DNA from: an uncultured Verrucomicrobiota bacterium
GTDB taxonomy: Bacteria > Verrucomicrobiota > Kiritimatiellia > RFP12 > UBA1067
Length of the DNA: 40,144 nt
Assembly (NCBI GenBank): GCA_946623785.1
Contig: CAMORM010000009.1
Span: 1-40,144 of the forward strand
Direction: 5' to 3'
The notes under the pieces were generated by a model. That model ran no database searches, was not told the DNA's origin, and worked only from the letters and a program-made list of their open reading frames with translations. Of this stretch, positions 33,541-39,525 are shown piece by piece (positions within the stretch are counted from its first letter, which is position 1; every line of letters begins with the position of its first letter). Made by a program: the position numbers and the translations under genes.

Positions 33541-34878
33541 ATGGCTACGATACTCATAGTTGACGACGAAAAGCCGATACGCGACCTGCTTGCTAGGGCG
33601 CTCGGCGCGGACTACGATGTCGTCACCGCGGCGGACGCGGAGCTGGCGATGAAGGCGCTCGACGAGAACCCGTCGATCTCGCTGATGCTCTCCGACGTCC
33701 GCATGCCCGGCGCGGACGGCATAACGCTGCTGAAGGCGGCGCGCGCGAAGCGGCCCGACCTGCCCGTCGTGATGCTCACGGCGTACGGCAGCGTTGAGCT
33801 TGCCGTGGAGGCGATGAAGAACGGCGCGAACGATTTCCTCACTAAGCCCGTGGAGCTGGACCAGCTCGACCTGCGCATAGCAAAGGCGCTTGGCGACGCG
33901 GCCGCTCCTCCTCCTCCGGTGCAGGGACAGGGGGAAGGGGCCGGGTGGCCGGGGCTCGAGGAGATCGTCGGCAACTCGCCCGCGATGGAAAAGGTGTTCC
34001 GCATGGTACGCCAGGCGGCGCCAACTGACGCGACGATCCTCCTCGAAGGCCCGAGCGGCACGGGCAAGGAGCTCTTCGCACGTGCGATCCACAGGCTTTC
34101 GAAGAGGGCGGACGGCCCGTTCGTCGCCGTGGAGTGCGCGGCGCTCAACCCGAACCTCCTCGAGAGCGAGCTGTTCGGGCACGTGAAGGGCGCGTACACG
34201 GGAGCCGATTCCGACAGGGTCGGCCGCTTCGAGGCGGCGAACGGCGGAACGCTCTTCCTGGACGAGATATCCGAGATACCTGCATCCACGCAGGTGAAGC
34301 TCCTGCGCGCGCTCGAGTCGCGCTCGTTCGAGCGCCTCGGCAGCAGCAAGACGATCTCCACCGACATCCGCATTGTGGCGGCGTGCAACCGCAGCCTCAA
34401 GAAGCTGGCGCAGGAGGGCAAGTTCCGAGAGGACCTCTACTACCGCCTCAACGTGATCGACCTCCACCTCCCGCCGCTTTCGGAGCGCAGGAGCGACATA
34501 GCCCTGCTCGCCGGGAAGTTCGTGAAGGAGTTCTCCGGGCGCAACGGCGGCCGCGTCACCGGGATATCCCCCGAGGCGACTGCTGCGCTCGAGGCGTATC
34601 CATGGCCCGGCAACGTGCGCGAGCTGAGGAACGTCGTGGAGAAGATGGTCGTGCTGTCGCATGGCGGGGACCTCGGCACGGATGACATACCGGACGACAT
34701 CCGATCACCTGCGGCCCTCGCGTCTGGCGCGGCGGCGGGCGATTCGCTCGAGGCGGCCGAGAAGGCGAAGATACTCGCCGTGCTTGACGAATGCGGCGGC
34801 AACATCACGCGCGCCGCCGAGAAGCTGGGCATCTCGCGCCGCACGCTCCACCGCCGTCTGAACGAGTGGAAGATGTAG
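33541..34878 (+). CDS. NtrC-family sigma-54-dependent response regulator
   Basis: Predicted protein of 445 aa. ATG 33541 gives the standard MATILIVDDEKPIRDLL start; GTG 33526 is closer to GGAGG (33520-33524) and would add five residues. The receiver domain has the phosphorylated Asp52 (LSDVRMPG), Thr in VVMLTAYGS and Lys in DFLTKPVE. The AAA+ domain has Walker A EGPSGTGKE, the sigma-54 loop GAYTGA (residues 217-222; a Tyr variant of GAFTGA), Walker B GGTLFLDEISEIP and the arginine-finger region. The C-terminus is a Fis-type HTH (GNITRAAEKLGISRRTLHRRL). It is paired with the kinase just upstream. I found no convincing sigma-54 promoter among the intergenic regions. Confidence 0.96.
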   Translation: MATILIVDDEKPIRDLLARALGADYDVVTAADAELAMKALDENPSISLMLSDVRMPGADGITLLKAARAKRPDLPVVMLTAYGSVELAVEAMKNGANDFLTKPVELDQLDLRIAKALGDAAAPPPPVQGQGEGAGWPGLEEIVGNSPAMEKVFRMVRQAAPTDATILLEGPSGTGKELFARAIHRLSKRADGPFVAVECAALNPNLLESELFGHVKGAYTGADSDRVGRFEAANGGTLFLDEISEIPASTQVKLLRALESRSFERLGSSKTISTDIRIVAACNRSLKKLAQEGKFREDLYYRLNVIDLHLPPLSERRSDIALLAGKFVKEFSGRNGGRVTGISPEATAALEAYPWPGNVRELRNVVEKMVVLSHGGDLGTDDIPDDIRSPAALASGAAAGDSLEAAEKAKILAVLDECGGNITRAAEKLGISRRTLHRRLNEWKM

Positions 34879-34912
34879 CGTTGCGCAAGCCGCGTTTTTT
34901 CCGCGTCCTCTT

Positions 34913-34942
34913 AATATTCCCTTAACATACCTTTGCTAGAAT
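34913..34942 (+). promoter_or_regulatory. Possible weak promoter of the 293-aa exported protein gene
   Basis: TAGAAT (34937-34942), preceded by CCTTTGC as in the extended -10 pattern of other genes here. The -35 (AATATT, 18 nt upstream) is poor, in an AT-rich pocket. Confidence 0.35.
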
Positions 34943-35003
34943 TGCGGCGTTTCCCAGGGGACATGATGCCCGCGGGAAACGCAAAAAGAAAGGAGCAAAG
35001 GTC

Positions 35004-35885
35004 ATGAATGGAAAAGGAATAGCAGTAGCGTCGGTGGCGGTTGTCGCGCTGGCGGCGCTTGTGACATGCGGCAGGGCGGCGTCGGACGAGCAGAAGGACG
35101 TTTCGTCGAAGACGGCCGAATCCACTGTCGTGACCAACGACAACGGGTCCGTGTCGCGCTCGTTCGTTGAGTGCACGGTCACCACCAACGGCAGCATGGT
35201 GATAGAGCACCGCCGCGAAACGCGCACCAACATGGACGCGGAGGGCAACATGCTCGAGACGAGCACGAGCGAGTACACGCAGAGCTATCCCGTTGGGGAC
35301 GGCCCGATGGCGGTGCCGGGGCTTGGCAGCAGGCAGCAGCCCGCCCTCACCCTGTCCAAGCCGAAGGACGACAAGCCGGCGGTGAACACGGACTCGTTCC
35401 TCGGGCTCAAGTTCGGCGACGAGTTCAAGTGCGACAAGTTCGAGCAGGATCCCGCCAACAGCCAGCTTCTGCGCGCGAAGTTCACGCCGAAGAAGCCGCT
35501 CGTCGACTTTGACGACTACTTCGTCTACGTGACGCCCACCACGCACCGCGTGGCGATGGTCCGCGCGTGCGCGAAGGAGGCCGTTGACCCGGGCCTGCGC
35601 CCTCGCCGCCACTACCTCGTGGAGGCGCTCGAGAAGAAATACGGCACATGGGCGCGCCTGCGCAGCTACTGGCTGCCGCTCTACGAGCTCGACATCGGGT
35701 CCGACCGCCATGTGAGGCTGTGCCTCTCCGGGGCGACTGACGACTACGAGACCGTGATAGCGGCGTGGGACAACGCAATCCTCTCGATTGCCGACGACGA
35801 ATACGAGGCGATCCGGGAAGAGGCGCGCAAGGCAGCGGCCGACAGGCGCGCAAAGCGCATGTCGGAAGCGCAGGAAGCCTTCTGA
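35004..35885 (+). CDS. Exported protein, unknown function
   Basis: Predicted protein of 293 aa, with AAAGGAG 8 nt before the ATG. Residues 1-25 are a signal peptide; a Cys at 22 (ALVTC) is a poor lipobox, so it may be a soluble periplasmic protein. Residues 30-130 are Thr/Ser/Glu-rich and probably disordered (STVVTNDNGSVSRSFVEC). Residues 130-270 look globular: FLGLKFGDEFKCDKFEQDP, then FDDYFVYVTPTTHRVAMVRA and YLVEALEKKYGTWARL, followed by a beta-rich stretch and a charged C-terminal helix. I do not recognise the family. It is a single-gene unit with its own terminator. Confidence 0.8.
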   Translation: MNGKGIAVASVAVVALAALVTCGRAASDEQKDVSSKTAESTVVTNDNGSVSRSFVECTVTTNGSMVIEHRRETRTNMDAEGNMLETSTSEYTQSYPVGDGPMAVPGLGSRQQPALTLSKPKDDKPAVNTDSFLGLKFGDEFKCDKFEQDPANSQLLRAKFTPKKPLVDFDDYFVYVTPTTHRVAMVRACAKEAVDPGLRPRRHYLVEALEKKYGTWARLRSYWLPLYELDIGSDRHVRLCLSGATDDYETVIAAWDNAILSIADDEYEAIREEARKAAADRRAKRMSEAQEAF

Positions 35886-35913
35886 CCGCGTCAGGCCCGC
35901 AATCCGGGCAAAA

Positions 35914-35966
35914 GCCGTCCGCATGCAGTTTGATTCAGTTTGCGCTTGCATTGCGGACGGCGTTTT
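35914..35966 (+). terminator. Terminator of the 293-aa exported protein gene
   Basis: GCCGTCCGCATGCA (35914-35927) pairs with TGCATTGCGGACGGC (35947-35961), leaving one bulged T, and is followed by GTTTT. The 3' arm overlaps the tRNA promoter, so terminator and promoter are interlocked as at 16,451-16,507. Confidence 0.75.
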
Positions 35967-35974
35967 GGCATAAT
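35946..35974 (+). promoter_or_regulatory. Promoter of tRNA-Val
   Basis: TTGCAT (35946-35951), 17-nt spacer and CATAAT (35969-35974), preceded by GGCGTTTTGG. The tRNA begins 22 nt after the -10 box. Confidence 0.7.
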
Positions 35975-35995
35975 ACGCCCCGCTTTCAGCACCCC

Positions 35996-36072
35996 GGGCG
36001 CTTAGCTCAGTTGGTTAGAGCATTACCTTCACACGGTAGGGGTCACTGGTCCGAGTCCAGTAGCGCCCACCA
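35996..36072 (+). tRNA. tRNA-Val, anticodon CAC
   Basis: A 77-nt gene with encoded CCA. The acceptor stem GGGCGCT/AGCGCCC is perfect. The D arm is GCTC/GAGC, the anticodon arm TTACC/GGTAG has loop TTCACAC (anticodon CAC, reading GTG), and the T stem ACTGG/CCAGT is perfect. The T loop is TCCGAGT instead of the near-universal TTCGAGT/TTCAAAT, so position 55 is C and cannot become pseudouridine. The gene is likely still functional because all stems are intact. It marks the switch from chromosome-like to element-like sequence. Confidence 0.93.
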
Positions 36073-36089
36073 TTCGGGGTGTCCGCAGA

Positions 36090-36111
36090 CCCGCCTCCCC
36101 GGCGGGTTTTT
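36090..36111 (+). terminator. Terminator of tRNA-Val
   Basis: CCCGCC/GGCGGG 6-bp stem with TCCCC loop, followed by TTTTT. It begins 18 nt after the tRNA CCA end. Confidence 0.85.
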
Positions 36112-36208
36112 CGCTTTCGTGGACTGGCTTATTCGCCTTTCGCCTCAAGTCCGTAGTCTCGCCTCGTCCTTTGTGTCAGTTCGTGCAAGGTGGTGTTCCC
36201 TTGCGGCA

Positions 36209-36230
36209 GTACGGACAAAAGTACGGACAA
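36209..36230. repeat. Direct repeat GTACGGACAA, two copies
   Basis: Identical 10-bp copies at 36209-36218 and 36221-36230, 12 bp apart in phase, about 140 bp from the tRNA end. Short direct repeats at this position are often arm-type binding sites of an integrase or excisionase. Confidence 0.6.
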
Positions 36231-36336
36231 TCTTTCGCTCCCTTAGACCAAAGAGCCTTTCGGTATCTTGTGTTCCAAGTAATGTGTAGTGTAGCATAAT
36301 CGCAGGTATGGGCCAATGGTAAAATGCGCTCATACG

Positions 36337-36357
36337 TGCGCGTACGCGCATGCATGC
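36337..36357. repeat. Overlapping perfect palindromes
   Basis: TGCGCGTACGCGCA (36337-36350, 14 bp, perfect) overlaps GCATGCATGC (36348-36357, 10 bp, perfect). Alternating purine-pyrimidine runs of this kind can form cruciform or Z-DNA or bind a dimeric regulator. Confidence 0.7.
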
Positions 36358-36466
36358 GATGGAAGCCAGGGGCAATGTACACGGCAAACTCCCATATGGG
36401 GCGTGGCACTTGTTACGCCACTCAAGGTTGAGAGGATAATCGTAAGGGGTCCAATAGCTAGGCACC

Positions 36467-36778
36467 TTATTTCCTGCCGTACTTCTTGCGGGCTTCGGCA
36501 AGCCCCCATTTCGCCATGCCCCAATGGACATGGCTGATGATATAGTCCCAATCCTCATCGGTTAGATTCTGGTATACGGCGATGAGGTCTTGTCGGATTT
36601 GCTCGTTCTCTTCTTTCGTGTCATTGAAAGAGGCGGGCGAACCGCTATAGAAGCTGATTTCGTAGTATCTTTTGGCTTTGTCGGAAGCACCAAGGTACAC
36701 TCCCCGAAAACCCCGCTTCTGGTAGAAGTCCAATCCAGCCTGATACCTTGGATTGAGGGCAATGACTTTGTTTGACAT
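36467..36778 (-). CDS. Small unrecognised protein sharing a WDYII-x-H motif with its neighbour
   Basis: Predicted protein of 103 aa and the last gene of the leftward operon. ATG 36778 has a perfect GGAGG 6 nt upstream; the frame stays open further upstream but that part lies over the previous gene. Sequence features: a basic N-terminal part (MSNKVIALNPRYQAGLDFYQ), an aromatic-rich strand (KRYYEISFYSGSP), an acidic helix, then DEDWDYIISHVHWGMAKWGL and a basic tail (ARKKYGRK). The WDYII-x-H block and the preceding aromatic stretch resemble residues 134-170 of the 305-aa protein just upstream. I do not recognise the family; no signal, membrane helix or known catalytic motif is visible. A DNA- or protein-binding accessory role is conjecture. 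Confidence 0.75.
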   Translation of the reverse strand: MSNKVIALNPRYQAGLDFYQKRGFRGVYLGASDKAKRYYEISFYSGSPASFNDTKEENEQIRQDLIAVYQNLTDEDWDYIISHVHWGMAKWGLAEARKKYGRK

Positions 36779-36780
36779 GG

Positions 36781-37698
36781 CTATCCTCCTTGTTCCGTTT
36801 CTGCCCACATTGCATGGGCGGTATCTATAAGACGCTTTTGGGATGATTCGTCCCAATAGTGCAAGTCCCAGAACGGGCCGCGGAAGAAGAAGCTTCCGCT
36901 TCCATAGCCGGTCTTACGCATGTCGAGGCATAGTGCCTTGAGGCCGCTTCTCCGTATATCCGCAAGTGTAACGTCGTGGTATTTCGCCGTAAACCATCTG
37001 CGGCCGCTGTCGTAGCCTATCTTGGCAAGGGCGAGTTCTTCAAGGATCTTCCGCATTTGATTCTCACCGAAAGAATCCGCATTCTTCGGACGATGCCGCC
37101 CTCGCCACCAAAACATATTCGTGCCGTCGGGCTGACCTTGCATGTGCTCCCGTATGTCCATGAGGTCGGACTTGAGATGCTTTGTCTCGGCATGGGCGAT
37201 GATGTAGTCCCAAGAGACATCGTTCATAACTCTGTAGTGGTCATATATGGTCTTTTCGCTATACTCGCTACCACCAAGGCTTCGCTGGTAGAATAGCCTT
37301 GCTCCCTCCGGGGCATTGTCGTATATCATCCGCCCGTATTCCGTGCGGCGGAACTCCGCGACACGGCTCTTGGCGACATTGCTCCAATCATGTGGCAACA
37401 ATTCTTTCGCGGCAATTATGGACGGTTCTCGCATATAGAGCCATTCAGTTCCCTTTGGCATGAACTGGAGGAATGCCCGCAGTTGGCCGTAGCCGCATAT
37501 TGCTGCACCGCAACTTGCACCGGGAATGAAGCGGTCCCATGATTCGTCGTCCATGAGGCACATTCTGCCGTCAGGCGAGAGAACTCTACCATGATTGACG
37601 GTAGTTCCGCTGAATGTGTCATTGAGTCGCCACATCCGTATGCACTCGTCGAGTGCTGCGTTGTCTTTCAATGTCATTATGCTTTCTTTCATGTTCAT
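36781..37698 (-). CDS. Unrecognised 305-aa element protein
   Basis: Starts at ATG 37698 with GAGGG just upstream, overlapping the stop of the previous gene (ATGA), and ends 2 nt before the next ATG, so translation is tightly coupled. No signal peptide or membrane helix. It is rich in Trp, Tyr and Arg. Notable phrases are RVLSPDGRMCLMDDESWDRF near 38-57, SWDYIIAHAETKHLK at 162-176 (shared motif), MFWWRGRHRP near 197-206, and a C-terminal YGSGSFFFRGPFWDLHYWDE followed by a helix. The C-terminal strand-helix piece looks like the middle of the 103-aa protein, so the protein may hold two or more related modules. Function unknown and no nuclease, ATPase or protease motif is evident. Confidence 0.78.
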   Translation of the reverse strand: MNMKESIMTLKDNAALDECIRMWRLNDTFSGTTVNHGRVLSPDGRMCLMDDESWDRFIPGASCGAAICGYGQLRAFLQFMPKGTEWLYMREPSIIAAKELLPHDWSNVAKSRVAEFRRTEYGRMIYDNAPEGARLFYQRSLGGSEYSEKTIYDHYRVMNDVSWDYIIAHAETKHLKSDLMDIREHMQGQPDGTNMFWWRGRHRPKNADSFGENQMRKILEELALAKIGYDSGRRWFTAKYHDVTLADIRRSGLKALCLDMRKTGYGSGSFFFRGPFWDLHYWDESSQKRLIDTAHAMWAETEQGG

Positions 37699-38252
37699 CC
37701 CTCTAGGTTTTTTCTTTCGGATCGGGCGTGAGCGGAATACAGCTCAAGAAACTCAGACATCCTTTTCCGCTCCGCCGCCGTGAACAGGTCTGCATCGCAT
37801 GACAGCCTTCTTATCTGCTCAAACTCGCTGGTTGCCGATTCCACTTCGACATTGATCCGCAAAGGCTCTCTCCCGTCCTCGGAGGCCATGAACAGCCCGA
37901 GACACCTTTCCGCGGTTGCAGTGTCGCCCTCTGCCTGCGCCCGCATTCCGGAAGCCTTAAGCCACTGGTCGATGCACACGGTCTTTTTGTAGTGGCGCCA
38001 ATGCCTTTCGACATCCATCTGCCGCCAGTCTGCCGCATCCTGCAGTGCGGGGAAGCCGCCATCCTTGAGCGTGTTGACCAGCCGCACCAGTCCTTCGCGG
38101 AACACGTTGCTCTCCGCCGTGAAGTGCCAGACATAGCAGTTGAGGTTGTATTCGACGAGGAAGGTCAGATTGCCGTCGTGTCGCTCGCCTATCGCCTGGA
38201 AGAACGACGGGCAACCCTTTTTGCTGACGATGAAGAAATCGTCCTTGTCCAT
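37695..38252 (-). CDS. Unrecognised element protein, main part of a gene interrupted by a probable frameshift
   Basis: Read alone, this frame gives 185 aa from ATG 38252, but GGAG touches that ATG directly, leaving no spacing for a ribosome. A better start at 38379 lies one frame away and encodes the missing N-terminus (next entry). Joining the two at a GGGG run (38264-38267, read as CCCC on +) by removing one base gives 227 aa. Contents: FFIVSKKGCPSFFQ, LTFLVEYNLNCYVWHF, a helix (VFREGLVRLVNTLKDGGFPA), RHWRHYKKTVCIDQWLKA, and a C-terminal helix with Cys residues. No known motif. It may be a sequencing or assembly error, a genuine pseudogene or programmed slippage. Confidence 0.6.
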   Translation of the reverse strand: MDKDDFFIVSKKGCPSFFQAIGERHDGNLTFLVEYNLNCYVWHFTAESNVFREGLVRLVNTLKDGGFPALQDAADWRQMDVERHWRHYKKTVCIDQWLKASGMRAQAEGDTATAERCLGLFMASEDGREPLRINVEVESATSEFEQIRRLSCDADLFTAAERKRMSEFLELYSAHARSERKNLEG

Positions 38253-38379
38253 CTCCTTTCGTACCCCTCGTCGTCACGAGATGCGTGTACATCTCGATTT
38301 CGTTCGCAACCCGCTCCCTCAGCGCCGCGTGTCTAAGCCGCAGGCTTTCGAATTCGCCGTTGAATCCAACTTCGTTCAT
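38253..38379 (-). other. Likely N-terminal piece of the frameshifted gene
   Basis: ATG 38379 has GGAG 8 nt upstream and begins MNEVGFNGEFESLRLRHAAL, continuing as a plausible helix (RERVANEIEMYTHLV) up to the G-run. After the run this frame becomes low-quality basic sequence, whereas the +1 frame continues as a normal protein. On its own the frame stays open to 37957, but I do not consider that extension a gene. Confidence 0.55.
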
Positions 38380-38403
38380 CGTCTGTTCTCCGTGTTATTT
38401 TTG

Positions 38404-38787
38404 TTAAATTAGTACATTGCGGGACTGCTCTATGAAGGCATTTCGGCGAGCCTTCGTCATCCTTTCGCGGACTTGTATGTGGCATGTCTCTGCGTCCATG
38501 TCGGCATTCCTCCGCTGTTTCTCCACAACGGAATCATCCTGCGTGATTGCAATGGGCCTGACTGGCCGCCGGGAGAGGTTGAGACGGGTTGATTGCGCTT
38601 CCGCCGCAAGCAAGTCCTTAAGGCGAGAAAGCACGGCATCAATGAAAGCGGGGTTGCCTGAAATGCGAATGCCGCAAGCCCCCAATGTGGAGCCCTTGGC
38701 ACCTGCGGCTATCGGGGTGAAGTGCGGCAGGATGGGCTGGTCGCCTTCTAGCAATTGCCAATGGCGGAGCGCTTCTTTCTTGTTCAT
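38404..38787 (-). CDS. Unrecognised 127-aa element protein, first gene of the leftward operon
   Basis: ATG 38787 is chosen because AAGGAGAAGGG lies just upstream; the open frame extends to 38961, and ATG 38961 could add 58 basic residues but has only a distant GGAG. The core is well formed: LRHWQLLEGDQPILPHFTPI, KGSTLGACGIRISG and AFIDAVLSRLKDLLAAE, then TRLNLSRRPV and a charged C-terminus. The GSTxGACGIRI-G-x-P-x-FIDAVLSRLKDLL stretch has the look of a conserved small family of mobile elements, but I cannot name it. It is cytoplasmic, with no membrane segment. It is separated by only 24 nt from the frameshifted gene. Confidence 0.7.
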   Translation of the reverse strand: MNKKEALRHWQLLEGDQPILPHFTPIAAGAKGSTLGACGIRISGNPAFIDAVLSRLKDLLAAEAQSTRLNLSRRPVRPIAITQDDSVVEKQRRNADMDAETCHIQVRERMTKARRNAFIEQSRNVLI

Positions 38788-38990
38788 TCTAAGTCCCTTC
38801 TCCTTCGTCGAGCCTTTCAGGAGAGGGACCATTCCCCGCAAACGATTGGCCGCCCACCTTGCAATCAAGACGAGCGGCCTACTGAAACATGTTTCCCTTG
38901 TCGGGCACATCGCCTCTCGGCTACCACCGTGGTGTTTCAACTCGGTTGGTGTAACCAGCATCTCTGCCGATTAACTCCTGATGTCTTGAC
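38788..38990 (-). other. Long 5' leader of the element operon with a palindrome
   Basis: About 200 nt separate the predicted transcript start (near 38,990) from ATG 38787. It contains the perfect palindrome GAAACATGTTTC (38884-38895) and a near-palindrome ACCACCGTGGT (about 38931-38941), and the reading frame of the operon's first gene stays open through it up to 38961. It could be a regulatory leader with operator sites or, less likely, an N-terminal extension of the first protein. Confidence 0.45.
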
Positions 38991-38997
38991 GGGCGGG

Positions 38998-39027
38998 ATT
39001 GTACCAAACCCCCGCTGAGGCTGTCAA
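38998..39027 (-). promoter_or_regulatory. Strong leftward promoter of the element operon
   Basis: Read on the - strand: TTGACA (39027-39022), 18-nt spacer and TACAAT (39003-38998), with GGGTTTGG before the -10. It has the best -35 of the whole window. It faces away from the rightward promoter at 39,369, giving the divergent layout typical of phage and plasmid control regions. Confidence 0.75.
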
Positions 39028-39132
39028 TGGGGTAAGCGCGAATTTTTTGGACGGGGAACAAATCTTGTCGCACTATGGTATCCTGAGCCGAGATTTGCTA
39101 TACCACCATCCTCAGTTGAGGAGTTGGGAATG

Positions 39133-39153
39133 CCCCCCCCCCCCCCCCCCCCC
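39133..39153. repeat. Run of 21 C residues
   Basis: An uninterrupted 21-nt C tract, by far the longest homopolymer in the window. Its length is unreliable in any sequence. It sits in the control region between divergent promoters, so it may be a slippage switch, a structural element or an assembly artefact. Confidence 0.9.
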
Positions 39154-39368
39154 GAGGTCCACGCCTCAGATACTCGAACCAGGGGTGTTGTGGTGTTCGT
39201 TTTTTGCAATTGCAGCCTATGAGCCGATTCCTTCCGAACCTGTTTCTCTACATTGTCGACTTTTCCGACGTCGTTAGGTGGGTTCACTTTAATATTTAAT
39301 TTGATTACCCCTTTGCAATTCACACCCAATGAAATCAGGCTTTTTTGAAGAAATCCTGTTTTGCCCTC

Positions 39369-39398
39369 TTGCAAACCTAACGTGGGCAATGATACAAT
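39369..39398 (+). promoter_or_regulatory. Rightward promoter of the replication-initiator-like gene
   Basis: TTGCAA (39369-39374), 18-nt spacer and TACAAT (39393-39398). The predicted start near 39405 leaves an approximately 120-nt leader. Confidence 0.62.
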
Positions 39399-39525
39399 GC
39401 TTCATGCTGTCAAAAGCAGATGGGTGTCTGCTGGAAGATAGCTTAATAGCAACAAATAAGGAGATCGACAAAACCAACGAGAACCATATTTGCTGCGACA
39501 ACTACAAGCATAGAGAATTCAAAAA

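Larger units (their letters stand above)
36112..36466. other. Gene-free region between tRNA-Val and the first element gene
   Basis: I see no supportable gene here. It contains a direct repeat (36209-36230), a 6-bp hairpin GCAAGG/CCTTGC around 36185-36205, and a palindrome cluster at 36337-36357. A weak extended -10, AATGGTAAAATGCGC (about 36316-36330), lies on the + strand without a good -35. An attachment-site or recombination-arm role is possible from the position. Confidence 0.45.
39028..39525. other. Control region between divergent element promoters, no gene found
   Basis: Reading frames here are short, use poor starts and run through a 21-C tract as poly-Pro or poly-Gly, so I do not call genes. 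It holds the homopolymer, the rightward promoter and an untranslated leader of about 120 nt ahead of the HTH gene. No clear repressor gene or operator array was found. Confidence 0.5.

Noticed and set aside
34879-34925. Possible terminator around the T6 run after the NtrC-type gene
   Set aside because: Only 3-4 bp can pair before the T run; too weak to call.
36145-36558. Minus-strand frame next to tRNA-Val as an integrase remnant
   Set aside because: No recombinase motif (Arg-His-Arg-Tyr) is visible, and the frame crosses the 103-aa gene in another frame.
38417-38974. Plus-strand frame of 185 codons opposite the 127-aa element gene
   Set aside because: Antisense to a gene with a good ribosome binding site and strong promoter; Ser/Arg-rich composition typical of shadows.
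38999-39277. Plus-strand frame containing PPPPPPP from the C tract
   Set aside because: TTG start inside the leftward promoter and no ribosome binding site; length depends on the unstable homopolymer.
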